DNA from: CAVYGM01 sp963768025
GTDB taxonomy: Bacteria; Bacteroidota; Bacteroidia; Cytophagales; Spirosomataceae
Assembly: GCA_963768025.1 (NCBI GenBank)
Contig: CAVYGM010000019.1
Coordinates: 1-64,000 of the forward strand
Direction: 5' to 3'
DNA length: 64,000 nucleotides
The notes under the pieces were generated by a model that was not told the origin of the DNA, made no database searches, and saw nothing but the letters and a program-made list of their open reading frames with translations. Position numbers and translations under genes: made by a program. Shown here piece after piece: positions 46,464 through 55,130 of the stretch (its first letter is position 1; each line of letters starts with the position of its first letter).

Positions 46464-47357
46464 ATGAACCCCTGGATAGAAGCGGCCCGTCCGCGAACCT
46501 TACCTCTGGCCCTTTCCTGCATCCTGATGGGGTGCTTTCTGGCGTATGCTGATGGTACCTTTGATGGCCTGGTGGCTTCCCTGGCCGTTTTGACTACCAT
46601 TTTTTTGCAGGTACTCTCCAACTTTGCCAACGATTATGGCGATGCCGTCAGTGGCAAGGACAGCGACCTTCGGCAGGGTCCGCGCCGGGCAGTGCAGTCG
46701 GGGCAAATATCGGCGGCGGCTATGCGGAAGGCAATCATTTTGTTTTCCGGGCTTTCGCTGGTGTCGGGGATTAGCCTGCTCTACCTTGCCTTGCAGGATG
46801 CTTCTACAAATGTATTCTGGGTGTTTCTGGGCGTGGGGCTGGCTTGTATTGCGGCAGCCATCACCTACACCGCCGGCAAGCGCCCCTACGGCTACGTGGG
46901 CCTGGGTGATTTGTCGGTGCTGATTTTCTTCGGCTGGGTGGGGGTACTGGGTACCTACTACCTGCATACCTTGATCTGGAACTGGGGTTTGCTTTTGCCG
47001 GCCAGCAGTTGCGGACTTTTTGCGGTAGCCGTGCTGAACATCAACAACATTCGGGACATCGAATCCGATAAAGCTACCGGCAAGAACTCCATCCCCGTGC
47101 GGCTAGGCCGCGACCGCGCCGTGGTGTACCACTGGATCATCCTGATTACCGGTATGTCCTGTATTCTGCTGTATACCCTCACGCACTTTTCGCATTACAC
47201 CCAGCTTTTCTTCCTGCTGAGCTTTCCGCTTTTTATCCGCAACGGCCTGGCTATTACCCGCCTGCGCAAGCCCTCTGAACTTGACCCCTACCTCAAACAA
47301 ATGGCGCTATCGACGTTGTTGTTTGTGGTGCTGTTTGGGATTGGGCTGGTGGTGTAA
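46464..47357 (+). CDS. menA: 1,4-dihydroxy-2-naphthoate polyprenyltransferase
   Basis: A 297-residue UbiA-type prenyltransferase with about eight membrane helices. It starts WIEAARPRTLPLALSC, carries the first Asp-rich motif in NFANDYGDAVSGKDSD and the second in NNIRDIESDKATGKNSIP, which hold Mg and the prenyl diphosphate. MenA attaches the isoprenoid chain to dihydroxynaphthoate in menaquinone synthesis, which fits a Bacteroidota respiratory chain. The start at 46464 gives the canonical N-terminus. No other men genes are nearby. An S9 peptidase gene follows 51 bases later. Confidence 0.94.
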   Translation: MNPWIEAARPRTLPLALSCILMGCFLAYADGTFDGLVASLAVLTTIFLQVLSNFANDYGDAVSGKDSDLRQGPRRAVQSGQISAAAMRKAIILFSGLSLVSGISLLYLALQDASTNVFWVFLGVGLACIAAAITYTAGKRPYGYVGLGDLSVLIFFGWVGVLGTYYLHTLIWNWGLLLPASSCGLFAVAVLNINNIRDIESDKATGKNSIPVRLGRDRAVVYHWIILITGMSCILLYTLTHFSHYTQLFFLLSFPLFIRNGLAITRLRKPSELDPYLKQMALSTLLFVVLFGIGLVV

Positions 47358-47408
47358 AATGGTACGTTTTACCTTTATCCGAAATTTTCATTCATCCGGT
47401 CAGCTTTC

Positions 47409-49388
47409 ATGAAACACGTTATCCCTCTTTCCTTTTTTCTGATCTTACTTTTCGGCAATCTCAACGCCCAAACCCCGCCCAAACGAAAACTTCAACCCTC
47501 CGACGTATACCGGCTCCGTAGTATCTCCGACCCTCAGGTAGCACCCGAAGGCAAGTGGGTAGCCTACGTGCTTTCCACGGTAGATTCGGCCGCTAACAAA
47601 CGTAACGCTGACCTGTGGATGGTGAGCTGGGATGGCCGGGAGAACGTGCAACTGACCAATAGCCCCGACGGGGAATCGCAGCCCCGTTTTAGTCCCGACG
47701 GCAAGTACCTGTCGTTCGTATCCTCCCGGGGCGATTTGCCCAAAAGCCAGCTGTGGATCATGGACCGGCGGGGGGGCGAGGCCAAAAAACTAACCAACCT
47801 GAAGCACGACCTGGAAGACTACGCCTGGTCGCCGGATGGCAGTAAAATTCTGATGGTGATCACGCAACTGGTGGATACCTCGGCCAATAAAAAAATCCCC
47901 GACCCCATCGTAACGGATCGGTTCAAGTTCAAACAGGACGTATCGGGCTACCTACAGCGCGAGCCTTCGCACCTGTACCTGTATGATCTGGTGGCTAAAA
48001 AACTGGATACCCTAACCACCGGAATGTTCAGCGAGGGGTCGGCGGAGTGGTCGCCGGATGGGAAGCAAATTGCTTTTGTGAGCAACCGCACCGAAGACCC
48101 TGACCGCAACACCAACTCGGACATCTGGGTTATGGAAGCAAAACCAGGCGCTCCCCTCCGGCAGCTCACGACCTGGGGAGGGGCCGACCAGAGCCCCAAA
48201 TGGAGCCCCGATGGAAAATCAATCGCCTACCTGCGCTCTACTTCCGAGGCCTACACCATGTACGATCAATCGGTGCTGATGGTGGTACCTTCGGCGGGAG
48301 GAGCTCCCCGCATGCTCTCTCGTTCCCTCGACCGGGATGTGTCCACTCTCCGCTGGGCCGAAGATGGCAAATCGCTGCTAGGACTGGTGGAAGACGACCG
48401 CCAAAGCTACATTGCTCAATTTAACACGCAGTCGGATCGAATCAATAAGGTGGCTAGCGGAGAAAGGGTCTTTTCGGAGTTGGAAATCCATCCGGGAGGA
48501 GGCCTGCTGACTGCCATCAGCAACCCGAGCTTGCCCACCGAGCTCTATGCCCTCGAAAACGGTACGCCCCGCCGATTGACCACCCATCAGGAGGCTTTTG
48601 TATCATCCCTGACGCTCGCCAATGTGGAGGGTTTTTCCTCCCTAAGTAAAGACGGTACCCGAGTTTCGGGATTGCTGTTTTTACCCCCCGATGCCCCCGC
48701 GGGTCAGAAGCTTCCGCTGATTGTATTTATTCACGGAGGACCCGTGGGCCAGGACGACTGGGGGTTTGATCTTAGCCGCCAAATGCTGGCCGCCGGAGGC
48801 TACGCGGTAGCCGCCGTAAACTACCGGGGCAGCAATGGCCGCGGACTGGACTTCACAAAGGCAATCTACGCCGATTGGGGACACCTGGAAGTAGTGGACC
48901 TACTGGGGGCGGTAGATTATCTGGTACAGAAAGGCATCGCCGATCCCGACCGCCTGGGGGTAGGTGGCTGGAGCTACGGGGGAATCCTTACCAACGCTGC
49001 CATCGCCACGGATACGCGCTTTAAGGCCGCCGCCAGTGGTGCGGGGGTATCCATGCAGCTTTCTTTTTATGGGGTAGATCAGTACATTCTCCAAAACGAA
49101 AATGAGCTGGGGCTCCCCTGGAAAGGAATTGACAACTACCTAAAAGTGGGTTTTCCGTTTCTGCACGCCGACCGGATCAAAACCCCGACCTTATTTATGG
49201 CAGGCGAGAAGGACTTTAATGTGCCAGCCGCGGGAAGTGAACAGATGTACCAGGCCCTGCGCTCGCTGGGTATTCCCACGCAGCTGGTGATTTATCCCCG
49301 GCAGTTTCACGGCATTTCGGTTCCCAGTTACCAAAAAGACCGCTTCGAACGGTACCTGAACTGGTTTGGGAAGTACCTTAAACCCTAA
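47409..49388 (+). CDS. Secreted S9-family prolyl oligopeptidase
   Basis: A 659-residue serine peptidase with a signal peptide (MKHVIPLSFFLILLFGNLNA). The N-terminal half is a WD40-like beta-propeller with repeats such as ESQPRFSPDGKYLSFVS, DYAWSPDGSKI and SAEWSPDGKQIAFVSN. The C-terminal alpha/beta hydrolase has the oxyanion region VFIHGGPVGQD, nucleophile Ser in GGWSYGG, acid Asp in MAGEKDFNVP and His in PRQFHGIS. It is typical of the acylaminoacyl/dipeptidyl peptidase branch, acting in the periplasm on small peptides. Repeats in the propeller support an intact full-length enzyme. Confidence 0.95.
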   Translation: MKHVIPLSFFLILLFGNLNAQTPPKRKLQPSDVYRLRSISDPQVAPEGKWVAYVLSTVDSAANKRNADLWMVSWDGRENVQLTNSPDGESQPRFSPDGKYLSFVSSRGDLPKSQLWIMDRRGGEAKKLTNLKHDLEDYAWSPDGSKILMVITQLVDTSANKKIPDPIVTDRFKFKQDVSGYLQREPSHLYLYDLVAKKLDTLTTGMFSEGSAEWSPDGKQIAFVSNRTEDPDRNTNSDIWVMEAKPGAPLRQLTTWGGADQSPKWSPDGKSIAYLRSTSEAYTMYDQSVLMVVPSAGGAPRMLSRSLDRDVSTLRWAEDGKSLLGLVEDDRQSYIAQFNTQSDRINKVASGERVFSELEIHPGGGLLTAISNPSLPTELYALENGTPRRLTTHQEAFVSSLTLANVEGFSSLSKDGTRVSGLLFLPPDAPAGQKLPLIVFIHGGPVGQDDWGFDLSRQMLAAGGYAVAAVNYRGSNGRGLDFTKAIYADWGHLEVVDLLGAVDYLVQKGIADPDRLGVGGWSYGGILTNAAIATDTRFKAAASGAGVSMQLSFYGVDQYILQNENELGLPWKGIDNYLKVGFPFLHADRIKTPTLFMAGEKDFNVPAAGSEQMYQALRSLGIPTQLVIYPRQFHGISVPSYQKDRFERYLNWFGKYLKP

Positions 49389-49601
49389 CCCGTTGCCATG
49401 AGGTAGGAAGGATATTCGGCGGTGATTCGATCTCTGAGCGAATTCATTTTCAGTACAGCGGGCATGTCTTTTTTCGGTGAAAGGATCGCCGGGTTGGCTA
49501 CTGTGCTACAAAGAATGGCGTTTTGTTGACTTTTTAGTCAATTTTTAGTACTCTTGATTTAATAATCAGCACACTAGGGATCATTACTTACATTAGGAGC
49601 T
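49389..49601. other. Intergenic region before the response regulator
   Basis: No gene is seen. The region carries the S9 peptidase 3' end and the leader of the regulator gene, with a small inverted repeat at 49526-49541. Confidence 0.4.
49526..49541. promoter_or_regulatory. Small inverted repeat with repeated TTTTTAGT
   Basis: TTGACT-TTTT-AGTCAA (49526-49541) is a perfect 6-bp inverted repeat, and TTTTTAGT occurs twice in succession at 49531-49538 and 49542-49549. Located 60 bases before the response-regulator ATG, it could be an operator or autoregulatory site. Confidence 0.35.
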
Positions 49602-50228
49602 ATGGTAAAAATTATCCTTGCAGATGACCATCACTTAGTACGGGAAGGATTCAAAGCGCTACTCGGAAATCTGGATTTTGTGGAAATAGTGGGTGAAGCT
49701 TCCAATGGCCAGCAGGTATTGGACTTGCTTCGTTCCGGCAGACATGCGCAAGTTGTTCTGATGGACATCGAAATGCCCGTGATGGACGGCCTTACGGCTA
49801 CCGAGCACATCATGCGTGATTATTTAGGAGTAAAGGTGATCGCCCTCACCATGCTCAACAGCCGGGAGAGTATTCAAAGTGCCGTAGGGAAGGGTGTAAA
49901 GGGTTTTTTGTTCAAAAATACCACCCAAACCGAGCTGGCGGAAGCCATTCGGCGGGTAGCTAATGGAGAATCCTATTTTTCCAGTGATGTAGCTATGGTG
50001 TTGCTCCATTCCACCGCCGAAATGGACAATGACGTTTCGCAGCTTTCGGAGCGGGAGCTGGAAATCCTGAAACTGGTAGCCGAAGGCTATTCGAGCAACG
50101 AGATAGGCGATAAGTTGTTTATATCGCCCCGAACCGTGGACACCCACCGCAACAACCTCATCCACAAGCTGCATGTAAACGGAATCGTAGGACTCGTGCG
50201 CTTTGCGCTGCAGCATAAGTTGGTTTGA
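49602..50228 (+). CDS. NarL/FixJ-type response regulator
   Basis: A 208-residue two-domain regulator. The receiver has the acidic pair in ILADDHHLVREG, phospho-acceptor Asp55 in VVLMDIEMPVMDG, and the Thr/Lys switch (IALTMLN, GVKGFLFKNT). The C-terminal LuxR helix-turn-helix is LSERELEILKLVAEGY then SNEIGDKLFISPRTVDTHRNN. It should bind DNA as a phosphorylated dimer. It converges on a HisKA_3-type kinase gene; their stops are one base apart, and the pair most likely forms one two-component system. A start at 49602 is normal. Confidence 0.94.
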   Translation: MVKIILADDHHLVREGFKALLGNLDFVEIVGEASNGQQVLDLLRSGRHAQVVLMDIEMPVMDGLTATEHIMRDYLGVKVIALTMLNSRESIQSAVGKGVKGFLFKNTTQTELAEAIRRVANGESYFSSDVAMVLLHSTAEMDNDVSQLSERELEILKLVAEGYSSNEIGDKLFISPRTVDTHRNNLIHKLHVNGIVGLVRFALQHKLV

Positions 50229-50229
50229 A

Positions 50230-52182
50230 CTAGCTGGCTATGGGTACGCGTATGGTCGATACTGTACCCTGCGAGCTGCCCTTTTCGGAAGTAAAGGTTC
50301 CGCCCAGGGTACTTACCCGGCTCAGGATATTGAGTAACCCCATGCTACCTTTGCGTCGGGCCTGATCAAAATTGAAGCTGCGACCGTTGTCCTCAATCCG
50401 TAAAATAAGATTATTCCCCGCCTGATACAATTGGAGCAGTACTTTCTGGGCCTGGGCGTGCTTGATAATATTGTTCAATAGTTCCTGCGTGATCCGATAA
50501 AGTCCCAGTTCGGTTTTTTCATCAAGCCGCTCGGGGAGATTATAGTGTTCAAATTCCGTGTCCAGTTCCAAATTCTCAAATGTGGAGCGAATAAGCATCT
50601 CCAAACTAGGCACCAGGCCAAACTGACCCAAAGTGGGTGGCATCATCACGTGCGAAATAGTCCGTACTTCGGTGCATGAGGTATTCAACTGCTCCGATAA
50701 CTGATGCAGTTTCCGGGCCTCCGTCGGCGCTACTTTTTCTATCTTGCCCTGCAGCGCCATCATCCCCAGTTTCAAGGCCACTAATTCCTGGGCTATTCCA
50801 TCGTGCAGGTCTTTGGCAATGCGCTTCCGTTCGGCTTCCTGGGCCTCGATCACCGCATTCAGGCCAATCTGCTGTTCCCGGATCACGGCGGCATCCAGCA
50901 GGGCTTTCTGGCGGAGCCGGTAGCGGTGGTAGAAGAGGTAGGCCACAATACCCAGGACCAGGAGGCCGGCCAGAAGGCCAACCAGCCACGTGCGTTGGCG
51001 GAAGATCTGAGCGCGTTGCTCTACCAGTTCTTTTTCCTTTTTCTCGGTCTGGTATTTGGTTTCAATGTCCGCCAGATTTTTCACATTCTCAGCCTTGAAC
51101 AGCGAGTCGTCCAGAGCCATAAATTTCTTATACCACACCAGGGCCTGTTGGTGATTGCCGAGTTGTTGGTTCGAGTTTGCCATTTCCTCATAGTATACTT
51201 CCAGGGGATCTATCAGCTTCCGTTCCACCATTATCGCGTAGCCCTTTTCCGCGTAGCCCAGCGCCTCGGCGGGGCGGTTCATGGCGTTATAGGCCGTGGC
51301 CAGGTTGATCAGCGGAAATACCAGGTTGGGCGTTCTTTTGGCTTCTTCCAGATGTCCAATTGATTTCTCACCATAGGCAATGGCTTCCTTGTATCGTTTT
51401 TGGTCGATAAGCAGGTGGCACACACCGCCTTCGATCACGCCCGCCACAAATTTATTATCGTATTTCAGGGCTATTTCAATACCCTTTTGGGAGTACTGAA
51501 TGGCCTTCCTCACATTTTCCTCCTTGTTCTCATCATTTGAGCCATAGGCTACCGCCAGGTTATTATAAGTATACATGGCTTTTTTCTCCTCCCCATGTTC
51601 CAATCTGATTTTTAAGGCTTTTTGCAGGTATAGGATCGCTTTGTCGAACGCTTTCTGATCGCCGTACAGGTTGCCGATGTTGCTATAGCCCGAGGCCACG
51701 TTGCTGAATTCGCCAAGCTCTTCGTTGATTTTTACCGACAGCAGGTAGTACATAATGGCCGAGTCTGGTTTGTACTCGTCGGAATAAGAAGCCCCCAGAT
51801 CGTTGTAGGTCTGGGCTATGCCCACTTTGTCGGTCAGTTGGATTCGTAGCTTCAGCTCCTGCCGGTAAAGGGCAATGGCTGCTTCTATGTCGCCTTTATC
51901 TTTCAGGATATCCCCTCTTAAATTCAGCACCTTCGCTTTTCCCAGGGTACTGTTGGCTTTCCCCGCCATTGCTTCCAGGGTATCGGCGTACAGCATGGCC
52001 GATTCCAGGTCCAGCTCCCGAGCTTCCTTGGCCATCAGATCATACACTTCAATCCGTTTTTCGGAGTTTTTTTCCTTTGATAACACGCCGCGAAGACTAT
52101 CAATGTAGGACTGCTGGGCAGAAGTACATAGTGGAAAGAAGAACATCCCAAACCAAAAAGCCAAAGTACGATCGTGTTTCAT
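50230..52182 (-). CDS. TPR-containing HisKA_3 sensor histidine kinase
   Basis: A 650-residue membrane kinase. A signal peptide (MKHDRTLAFWFGMFFFPLCT) is followed by about six tetratricopeptide repeats (for example AIALYRQELKLRIQL, SGYSNIGNLYGDQKAF), which sit in the periplasm. One membrane helix (WLVGLLAGLLVLGIVAYLFY) leads to a coiled coil, a HisKA_3 domain with phospho-acceptor His in KDLHDGIAQELVALK, and a HATPase with QELLNNIIKHA, EDNGRSF and GSMGLLNI. This type pairs with NarL/LuxR regulators, and one faces it at 49602. Sensing through TPR protein contacts is inferred. Its leader is shared with the divergent gene at 52362. Confidence 0.94.
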   Translation of the reverse strand: MKHDRTLAFWFGMFFFPLCTSAQQSYIDSLRGVLSKEKNSEKRIEVYDLMAKEARELDLESAMLYADTLEAMAGKANSTLGKAKVLNLRGDILKDKGDIEAAIALYRQELKLRIQLTDKVGIAQTYNDLGASYSDEYKPDSAIMYYLLSVKINEELGEFSNVASGYSNIGNLYGDQKAFDKAILYLQKALKIRLEHGEEKKAMYTYNNLAVAYGSNDENKEENVRKAIQYSQKGIEIALKYDNKFVAGVIEGGVCHLLIDQKRYKEAIAYGEKSIGHLEEAKRTPNLVFPLINLATAYNAMNRPAEALGYAEKGYAIMVERKLIDPLEVYYEEMANSNQQLGNHQQALVWYKKFMALDDSLFKAENVKNLADIETKYQTEKKEKELVEQRAQIFRQRTWLVGLLAGLLVLGIVAYLFYHRYRLRQKALLDAAVIREQQIGLNAVIEAQEAERKRIAKDLHDGIAQELVALKLGMMALQGKIEKVAPTEARKLHQLSEQLNTSCTEVRTISHVMMPPTLGQFGLVPSLEMLIRSTFENLELDTEFEHYNLPERLDEKTELGLYRITQELLNNIIKHAQAQKVLLQLYQAGNNLILRIEDNGRSFNFDQARRKGSMGLLNILSRVSTLGGTFTSEKGSSQGTVSTIRVPIAS

Positions 52183-52239
52183 AACAAGTGACGGTTAGCA
52201 ATGACCCAAAAAGCATAGAACCCCGCTTCCTTTCAGCAA

Positions 52240-52250
52240 ATCTGCGTAGT
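52240..52250. repeat. ATCTGCGTAGT copy 1 in the kinase leader
   Basis: The 11-base word recurs at 52911-52921, so two copies flank the NTF2-like gene. The second copy is part of a larger palindrome (52904-52919). One copy lies 58 bases before the kinase start, a plausible operator position. Confidence 0.45.
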
Positions 52251-52361
52251 GAAGTTACGAATTAATGCGGATGACTCATACCTCTTTTCAGTGCGAACTT
52301 TGTCGCAGTTAACTACTTGAAAAAACAAGTTATTTCTATCAAACCTTAAATTTTTACAGCA

Positions 52362-52842
52362 ATGAAAAAGATCACTTTACTCGCCATCCTTTTGGTAACC
52401 GCTCTAACCGTTTCTGCACAGTCCACTACTGCCGAAGCCGACATCAAGAAAATGTGGCTTGAAGTCTATGAAGCCTACAACAACGGAAACTATGAAACAG
52501 GCTTTGAAGCCTACACAAAAGACGCCCTGGAAATAACTCCGGACGGGCGAATAGCCATGGGAAAGGAAGCCCTCCGCGCTAATTGGCAGGAATTCATGAA
52601 AGTGGTGGACGAAAAACCCACCTTTAAGCCCGATCATTCTGAAGGTTCGGCTCATTACTCCCGAGGTAGCTATCCTGACCTGGACGTCCGAGGACAACAT
52701 CAAAATGAACGGGCAGCAAGTGGGTGGAACTACCACCAACCTGGCGGTTTTCCACAAAATCAAGGGCAAATGGTTCGTAGAAGCGGATGCGATGGTACCC
52801 GTAATGCAAATGACCGAGGCACCCCAAACCGTTAAGAAATAA
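52362..52842 (+). pseudogene. SnoaL/NTF2-like (DUF4440-type) secreted protein, frameshifted
   Basis: The first frame gives a signal peptide (MKKITLLAILLVTALTVSAQ) and half of a cone-shaped NTF2-like domain (KKMWLEVYEAYNNGNYETGF, AYTKDALEITPDGRIA, MGKEALRANWQEFM). The frame breaks near 52635-52645, where one extra G in GAAGGTTCGG hides the continuation. The next frame continues with VRLITPEVAILTW, a conserved strand GGTTTNLAVFHKIKG and KWFVEADAMVPVM, and stops at 52842. Joined length is about 160 residues, normal for the family. DUF4440 proteins bind small ligands in the core cone; function unknown. One base restores the whole gene, so sequence error is a real option. Confidence 0.85.
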
Positions 52843-52847
52843 ACACC

Positions 52848-52896
52848 ACATCCCCGTTTCATGACCCGTAAAAAGGCAGGAACCGGGGATGTTTTC
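52848..52896 (+). terminator. Terminator after the NTF2-like gene
   Basis: ACATCCCCG (52848-52856) pairs with CGGGGATGT (52884-52892) around a 27-base loop, followed by TTTCT. The stem is perfect over nine bp and the T-run short. Confidence 0.6.
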
Positions 52897-52903
52897 TAAT
52901 AAA

Positions 52904-52919
52904 TACGCAGATCTGCGTA
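52904..52919. promoter_or_regulatory. Perfect 16-bp palindrome TACGCAGATCTGCGTA
   Basis: A self-complementary 16-base site 122 bases before the cytochrome c ATG, inside a region that also contains copy 2 of ATCTGCGTAGT. The dyad symmetry without a T-run suits a binding site for a dimeric regulator. Confidence 0.5.
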
Positions 52920-53041
52920 GTAAAAATACAAATATCTACTGATGTTTCGTAGCCGCAAAAGGTATCAATTTGGGGTATTCTTTTCCTTGATCATTTCAAG
53001 AAGAACCGACCTCATGTTTTAAAAATAAACTTCCCCCAGCT

Positions 53042-53944
53042 ATGAAAAAAGCACTCAAATGGATTGGAATCGGACTGCTTGCCGTCCTAGCACTTGTTGG
53101 ATTAGCCTCCCTCTATTTTTCAATCAGTTTTGAAAACCGAATGGCCGCGACATTTGAGGTAAATCCTCACGAAATGTCCATCCCCAGCGACTCCACCGCC
53201 CTTTTAGAAGGAGCAAGGCTGGCAAGTATCCACTGCAAAGGGTGTCACGGCCAGGATTTGGGGGGAACCAAATTTTTTGATGATCCGTCCATGGGTTCCA
53301 TCCCGGCCAGTAACCTTACGTCGGGAAAAGGCGGTGTAGGGACTATGTACCAAGACAAAGATTTTGTCCGGGCTATCCGGCATGGAGTAAAAAAAGACGG
53401 AAAGCCCGCTTTCATCATGCCCGCCAAAGAGTTTCAGCATTTGAGTGACCAGGATCTGGGGAACATAGTAGCTTATTTGAAAACTGTACCTCCCGTTAAC
53501 AATACCTGGGAGGGGCCACATTTGACCTACCTGGCTAAAACCCTGGCGGGGACGGGATTATTCGGTGATATTATCAATGCTGAAAATATTGACCATGCCT
53601 CTCTGACAAATGTTACCGCTCCTGCCTCTGGGGCTACCGCTGACTATGGAAAATACCTGGTTGAGATTAGTGGGTGTTATTCCTGCCACGGGGAAGAATT
53701 GAACGGAAAATCCTCAGGAGAGCCAGGAGCCCCCCTTGCCCCAAACATCACAACTGGGGGAGCCCTTGGGAACTGGTCACAAGCTCAGTTTATCACCACC
53801 CTACGCACCGGTACTACTCCTGATCAACGAAAATTGGACCCCAAGTTCATGCCCTGGGAGGGATTTAAACTCATGAATGACGACGAGCTGGCCGCCATCT
53901 ATCTGCACCTCAAAACCTTTCCCAAACTAGCCTCAAAGGAATAG
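53042..53944 (+). CDS. Di-haem cytochrome c
   Basis: A 300-residue membrane-anchored cytochrome with two class I haem domains. An N-terminal helix (ALKWIGIGLLAVLALVGLA) anchors it. The first haem motif is CKGCH (Cys65, Cys68, His69) and the second CYSCH (Cys212, Cys215, His216). Candidate axial Met ligands are in PAFIMPAKEF (Met126) and in KFMPWEGFKLM. The repeated DDELAAIYLHLKT and DQDLGNIVAYLKT segments show internal duplication. It resembles subunits of alcohol/aldehyde dehydrogenase or periplasmic electron carriers; the partner is not adjacent. A palindrome lies upstream and a terminator follows. Confidence 0.93.
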   Translation: MKKALKWIGIGLLAVLALVGLASLYFSISFENRMAATFEVNPHEMSIPSDSTALLEGARLASIHCKGCHGQDLGGTKFFDDPSMGSIPASNLTSGKGGVGTMYQDKDFVRAIRHGVKKDGKPAFIMPAKEFQHLSDQDLGNIVAYLKTVPPVNNTWEGPHLTYLAKTLAGTGLFGDIINAENIDHASLTNVTAPASGATADYGKYLVEISGCYSCHGEELNGKSSGEPGAPLAPNITTGGALGNWSQAQFITTLRTGTTPDQRKLDPKFMPWEGFKLMNDDELAAIYLHLKTFPKLASKE

Positions 53945-53980
53945 AATTCAAACTTCCAGAGTGAAATAAGAAATGTTTTT

Positions 53981-54013
53981 AAAGCGCGCGTGGAATGATT
54001 CCCACCGCGCTTT
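53981..54013 (+). terminator. Terminator after the cytochrome c gene
   Basis: AAAGCGCG pairs with CGCGCTTT around an internal TGG/CCCA stretch, and a TTTATTGATTTTTT tract follows. It closes the cytochrome transcript. The following bases up to 54283 hold no gene. Confidence 0.75.
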
Positions 54014-54283
54014 ATTGATTTTTTGCTATTTTTTATAAACAGGGAATTGTATCTCCACAAAAAACCGTTCTAATACTAGACCAAGGCGATTGTTGTTTCA
54101 ACTTTTCTGCTAACTTGCCAGTAAGACCCATTTTTTTATTCAAAGCAGCATCTCCTATTCGCTAAGATCATTCTCACCTGGAATGTTTTAGCCAGGTTGC
54201 TCCCCAATCTCTTAGACATGTTTGTGGGTGTACAAAAAAATGAAACTTGAAAATCATCCGGTGTTTTTAGTCTCTGTTGATTC

Positions 54284-55117
54284 ATGAAAAAAGTATTTTT
54301 TGTTTTCCTACTTCTCGCCTTCTCCCGGTTTGCTGCCGGGCAGACCCTCCACGCCGTGTTGGTGCTCGATCAGTCCGAAAAAGAAAAGAATCTGGGAAGG
54401 ATCAGTCAGGCGGACGAAAAACAGATCAATGACGTAATCCAAACCCTGGTTTCGGGTATCAACTACAAGTTAAAGAAGGAGTACCTGGTGGGTGATCAGA
54501 TTGATCCAAAGGCGATCAGGAACAAGATCAATTCGCTCCCCGTTTCTGCCAACGACATTGTCTTTTTCTATTACTCGGGTCAGGGCTACTACCCCGATGC
54601 CAAAAATAAGTTTCCCACCATCAGGCCTAAGGCAAGTTCGTTTACGACCCTGCTGCCCGATGGTGTCCGGTCGTTGTGGGAGGATGACCCTATTTCGCTT
54701 GACGAGATTGGTGAGTTGCTAAAAAAGAAAGGCGCCCGCCTGAATATCGCCATGGCCGACTGCCGCGACAACACCGTGAAAGTACCCGTGATACCACCGC
54801 CCAGGGGTACCGAAATGGAAATCAGCAGCAGCCGGGCCATTATGGAAAAACTCATGAAATCGGAATGCGGGCTAATAAAAGTAGCCAGCTCCCAGAAAGA
54901 GCAGCCGGTGTGGGCAGCCGCGCCCGTGAGTGGCTCCATTTTTACCCTAAACTTCAAACAGGCTTTCGACGCGCTATTCGCGGCTAATACCAGGATCAAC
55001 AACGTAAACTGGCAGTACCTGCTGAGGAACACCAAAAAAGAAATGAGTGAGTTGTTAAAAGGAGTAGATAAAAGGCAGGAGCCCGTTTGGGAAATAGAAA
55101 CAAAACCCTGCCAATAG
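54284..55117 (+). CDS. Exported caspase-like (C14) protein with a His-to-Gln change
   Basis: A 277-residue protein with a signal peptide (MKKVFFVFLLLAFSRFAAG). The caspase p20-type fold is visible: LHAVLVLDQSEKEKNLG, ANDIVFFYYSGQGYY and RLNIAMADCRDN. In active family members the segment reads YYSGHG, and that His is the catalytic one; here it is Gln100. The nucleophile Cys160 is kept. The region FTLNFKQAFDALFAA and the following helix match the end of caspase-like domains. The protein therefore looks like an inactive or altered caspase-like scaffold in the periplasm. The next gene, 13 bases on, encodes a papain-like protease, so the two form an operon. A start at 54284 gives the only complete signal peptide. 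Confidence 0.82.
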   Translation: MKKVFFVFLLLAFSRFAAGQTLHAVLVLDQSEKEKNLGRISQADEKQINDVIQTLVSGINYKLKKEYLVGDQIDPKAIRNKINSLPVSANDIVFFYYSGQGYYPDAKNKFPTIRPKASSFTTLLPDGVRSLWEDDPISLDEIGELLKKKGARLNIAMADCRDNTVKVPVIPPPRGTEMEISSSRAIMEKLMKSECGLIKVASSQKEQPVWAAAPVSGSIFTLNFKQAFDALFAANTRINNVNWQYLLRNTKKEMSELLKGVDKRQEPVWEIETKPCQ

Positions 55118-55130
55118 AAGCTTACCAAAA

